From positions 13,428,130 through 13,492,129 of the forward strand of contig NC_135223.1 of NCBI RefSeq assembly GCF_052324685.1: a stretch of 64,000 nt of DNA, in the 5' to 3' direction. The number at the start of each line of letters is the position of its first letter. Position 1 is the first letter of the stretch. The notes under the pieces are model-generated. The model was not told the origin of the DNA. It saw only the letters and a list, made by a program, of their open reading frames with translations, and ran no database searches. The DNA comes from Brachyhypopomus gauderio. Taxonomy: Eukaryota; Chordata; Actinopteri; Gymnotiformes; Hypopomidae. Below, piece after piece: positions 62,967-64,000 of the stretch. The translations under genes were made by a program, and so were the position numbers.

Positions 62967-64000
62967 ACGGTGACGTTCACACATTAGCTGAGTCGACAGA
63001 CAGGGTGCAAACGAGAGAGAAATGAGGCAACTGAGTCAGAAAGACGGAGACAGAAGAGGAGAAAGATGGAGTGATGGAGAGAGGGGAGGGTGAGAGAGAG
63101 GGAAGGAGAGGGAGAGGGAGGAAGGGGAAGAGGGAGGGAAGGAGAGAGGGAGAGAGAGGAAGGGAGAGGGAATAAGTGAATGAGGGAAGAAGAACTGGAG
63201 AGATAGTGAGATACGGAGGAAGAAAGACATGGAGACACAGAAACCTCATTTCATCCTAATCATTTCCTTGTTCACAAATTTTACAGTGTGAAATTAGTTA
63301 TTTTTTAGATACAATGAAACTACATTTTTCGAGGACAACTGTACCAACAGACTACTGTCTCTCTCTCTGTCTGTCTCTCTCTCTCACTATCTCTCTCTCT
63401 CTTACTCTTTCTCCCTATCTCTGTCCCTCTCCCTATCTCTCTCTCTGTCTCCCTATCTCTCTCTTCTCTTCTCTCCATGGGCTCCAGAGCTACTTGAACC
63501 CCAGGAGTACATGGATTAATGCTATGACATATCCACTATAGAACTAATTACTGTGGGATTATGAAATCCGCTCTCTTCAACAACAACGGCCATCATTAGA
63601 CACCAACGAGCAGCAGGCAGTCGGGCAGCGCGTCTGGCCAGCCCTTGGGTCCTGGTGACGTACGCTTCTCACAGGCAAATATCAGGCCAACCTTTCCTTC
63701 CATCATTAAACACATTCTGGAAGAAGTGCCCTGTTTAAACAGGGCTGGCGTGCCTTCATAAAACGTAATCCTCTAATAAAGATAAACCTTACACCACTCC
63801 GCTGCTGCAGCGATATCACCGGGGACCTGGTGATGGAGGTGCCATGGAGATGTGTGGGTTCATTAAGAGCAGGGGGCAGTTGTGGCTTGAGTGAGTGTTA
63901 AAGGACACGGTGTCTCCAGCAGCAGGACCCACCTGGCTATCTTGTCGGTGCAGGACATGGTGACGAGGTTCTCGCCCTGCAGGACTCCGTCCCACGTCTG
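51198..64000 (-). CDS. adarb2: ADAR family adenosine deaminase, 3' part only (ADARB2)
   Basis: Four coding exons of the deaminase domain, in transcript order: 63933 to beyond 64000, 60367-60545, 56643-56824, 51198-51374 with the stop at 51198-51200. Phases join exactly (2, 1, 0). The window starts at [23 protein letters not shown], where the Cys of MSC corresponds to zinc ligand Cys516 of ADAR2; the first two zinc ligands lie off the window. Residues aligned to ADAR2 inositol-hexakisphosphate contacts are kept: Lys and Arg of TDKIAR, Lys of CKHAL, Tyr and Lys of TYGEAK, Tyr and Lys of SYQTAK, Trp and Lys of GTWVRKP. The Glu689 position is Arg. ADARB2 rather than ADARB1 is chosen mainly by synteny with IDI1-WDR37. 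Mammalian ADARB2 binds double-stranded RNA but shows no editing activity. Converges with WDR37. Confidence 0.92.
51375..52989 (-). other. ADARB2 last intron, proximal unique part
   Basis: Contains a GA-rich run at about 51390-51432, (CA)n at 51557-51574, a short (TG)n near 52213-52231 and degenerate CCCTAA-like motifs at about 52612-52655. No exon recognised. Confidence 0.5.
52990..54737. repeat. GT-rich minisatellite, ADARB2 intron, left half
   Basis: Irregular units built from GGGGTTGGTAGT and GGGGTGTGTGTG/GGTGTGTGTG (about 20-46 bp), with GTAGT/GTATT variants. C/A-rich on the ADARB2 transcript. Ends in the 8-bp target copy TGTGTGGT of the hAT insertion. Confidence 0.95.
54738..55648 (-). 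mobile_element. Non-autonomous hAT element, 911 bp, perfect 8-bp target duplication
   Basis: Both ends carry TAGGGCTGTCGCG in inverted orientation. TGTGTGGT flanks both sides (54730-54737 and 55649-55656). The minus-strand frame at 55118-55540 retains only the hAT C-terminal dimerisation region, with [20 protein letters not shown] and the following [20 protein letters not shown] block that typifies ZBED/hAT transposases. The N-terminal zinc finger and catalytic core are missing, so it is an internally deleted copy. Confidence 0.93.
55649..56628. repeat. GT-rich minisatellite, ADARB2 intron, right half
   Basis: Same family as 52990-54737 but more regular (GGGGTTGGTAGT or GGTAAT, then GGGGTGTGTGGGTGTGTGT). 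It ends about 14 bases from the ADARB2 donor at 56642. The 329-codon minus frame of (PT)[10 protein letters not shown] type is fortuitous. Confidence 0.95.
56825..58904 (-). other. ADARB2 intron, unique segment
   Basis: No recognised exon; T/C-rich near 58575-58850. Confidence 0.5.
58905..59380. promoter_or_regulatory. Candidate conserved non-coding element, ADARB2 intron
   Basis: Repeat-free, CpG-bearing island with GCTTTAATCGAGAACG, CACGAATTAAAGCC, GCGGTGATTAGCGTC, TTGTTAACCGTTAACAG (palindromic MYB-like), CATTGATTGGACG and GTGTGATTAGATTGATTATG. Homeodomain-type cores are clustered. Conservation was not tested. Confidence 0.35.
59640..59910. repeat. Degenerate tandem repeat of about 40 bp
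   Basis: Modules CTCCAAGCCACACCCACTGA and ACACACACCTGTGTGTG recur about six times with indels, in the ADARB2 intron between 56825 and 60366. Confidence 0.7.
60108..60358. repeat. GT/GG-rich minisatellite abutting an ADARB2 donor
   Basis: Units GGTGTGGGTGGTGGTGGG and GGTGATGTGGGTGGAG. Ends about 8 bases from the donor at 60366; C/A-rich on the transcript. Confidence 0.9.
60546..63574 (-). other. ADARB2 intron with simple repeats
   Basis: (CT)n at about 61100-61135 and 61383-61404, purine-rich GGGAGA tract at 61668-61825, (TG)n at about 62289-62322, purine-rich tract at about 63015-63185 and CT-rich tract at about 63357-63475. No exon recognised. Confidence 0.6.
62900..62965. repeat. (GT)n microsatellite
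   Basis: About 33 GT units in the ADARB2 intron. Confidence 0.95.
63575..63870. promoter_or_regulatory. Candidate conserved non-coding element near ADARB2 exon
   Basis: Repeat-free stretch with GGCCATCATTAGACACC, TTCCATCATTAAACACATTC, CCTGTTTAAACAGGGC (palindrome) and CCTCTAATAAAGATAAACC, 60-360 bases downstream of the exon ending at 63933. Conservation was not tested. Confidence 0.25.

Overview
The window is repeat-rich vertebrate genomic DNA. Split genes with GT/AG introns, dense minisatellites and (TG)n/(CA)n tracts, an L2-type LINE relic and Tc1/mariner and hAT elements of fish type all point to a teleost, quite possibly an ostariophysan; the species cannot be named from this sequence. 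There are no bacterial features. Three protein-coding genes are recognisable by protein family, and their order matches the human 10p15.3 block IDI1 - WDR37 - ADARB2.

Layout. 1-12,060: a 2.3 kb 33-bp minisatellite at the left edge, an acidic-coding 15-bp array, a foldback element, an L2 relic and many microsatellites, with no convincing gene. 12,086-19,589 (minus): complete IDI1 (isopentenyl-diphosphate isomerase), five coding exons. It includes an in-frame upstream start that adds a 48-residue mitochondrial-type leader to the 227-residue core. 19,590-23,294: compact IDI1 promoter, a probable WDR37 promoter and non-coding exon, and a 46-bp minisatellite. 23,295-45,592 (plus): complete WDR37, thirteen coding exons giving 494 residues, the same length as human WDR37, with one GC-AG intron. 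45,783-46,258: a 33-bp minisatellite between the converging genes. 48,805-64,000 (minus): the 3' part of ADARB2 (RNA-editing deaminase family), four coding exons, continuing beyond the right edge.

Roughly a sixth of the window is tandem arrays. Many of them lie within a few to about 25 bases of splice junctions in all three genes. Two hAT elements have inserted into minisatellites, each leaving perfect 8-bp target duplications. IDI1 and WDR37 are divergently transcribed from neighbouring promoters; WDR37 and ADARB2 converge. No functional link between the three products is implied beyond conserved neighbourhood: IDI1 makes DMAPP for isoprenoid and sterol synthesis, WDR37 is a PACS-binding WD40 protein, and ADARB2 is a brain-type double-stranded RNA-binding ADAR paralogue.

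Exon coordinates were derived by hand from reading frame, splice consensus and family conservation. The coding lengths close exactly (684/828 nt for IDI1, 1,485 nt for WDR37). Promoter, CTCF, conserved-element and poly(A) calls are inference from motifs.
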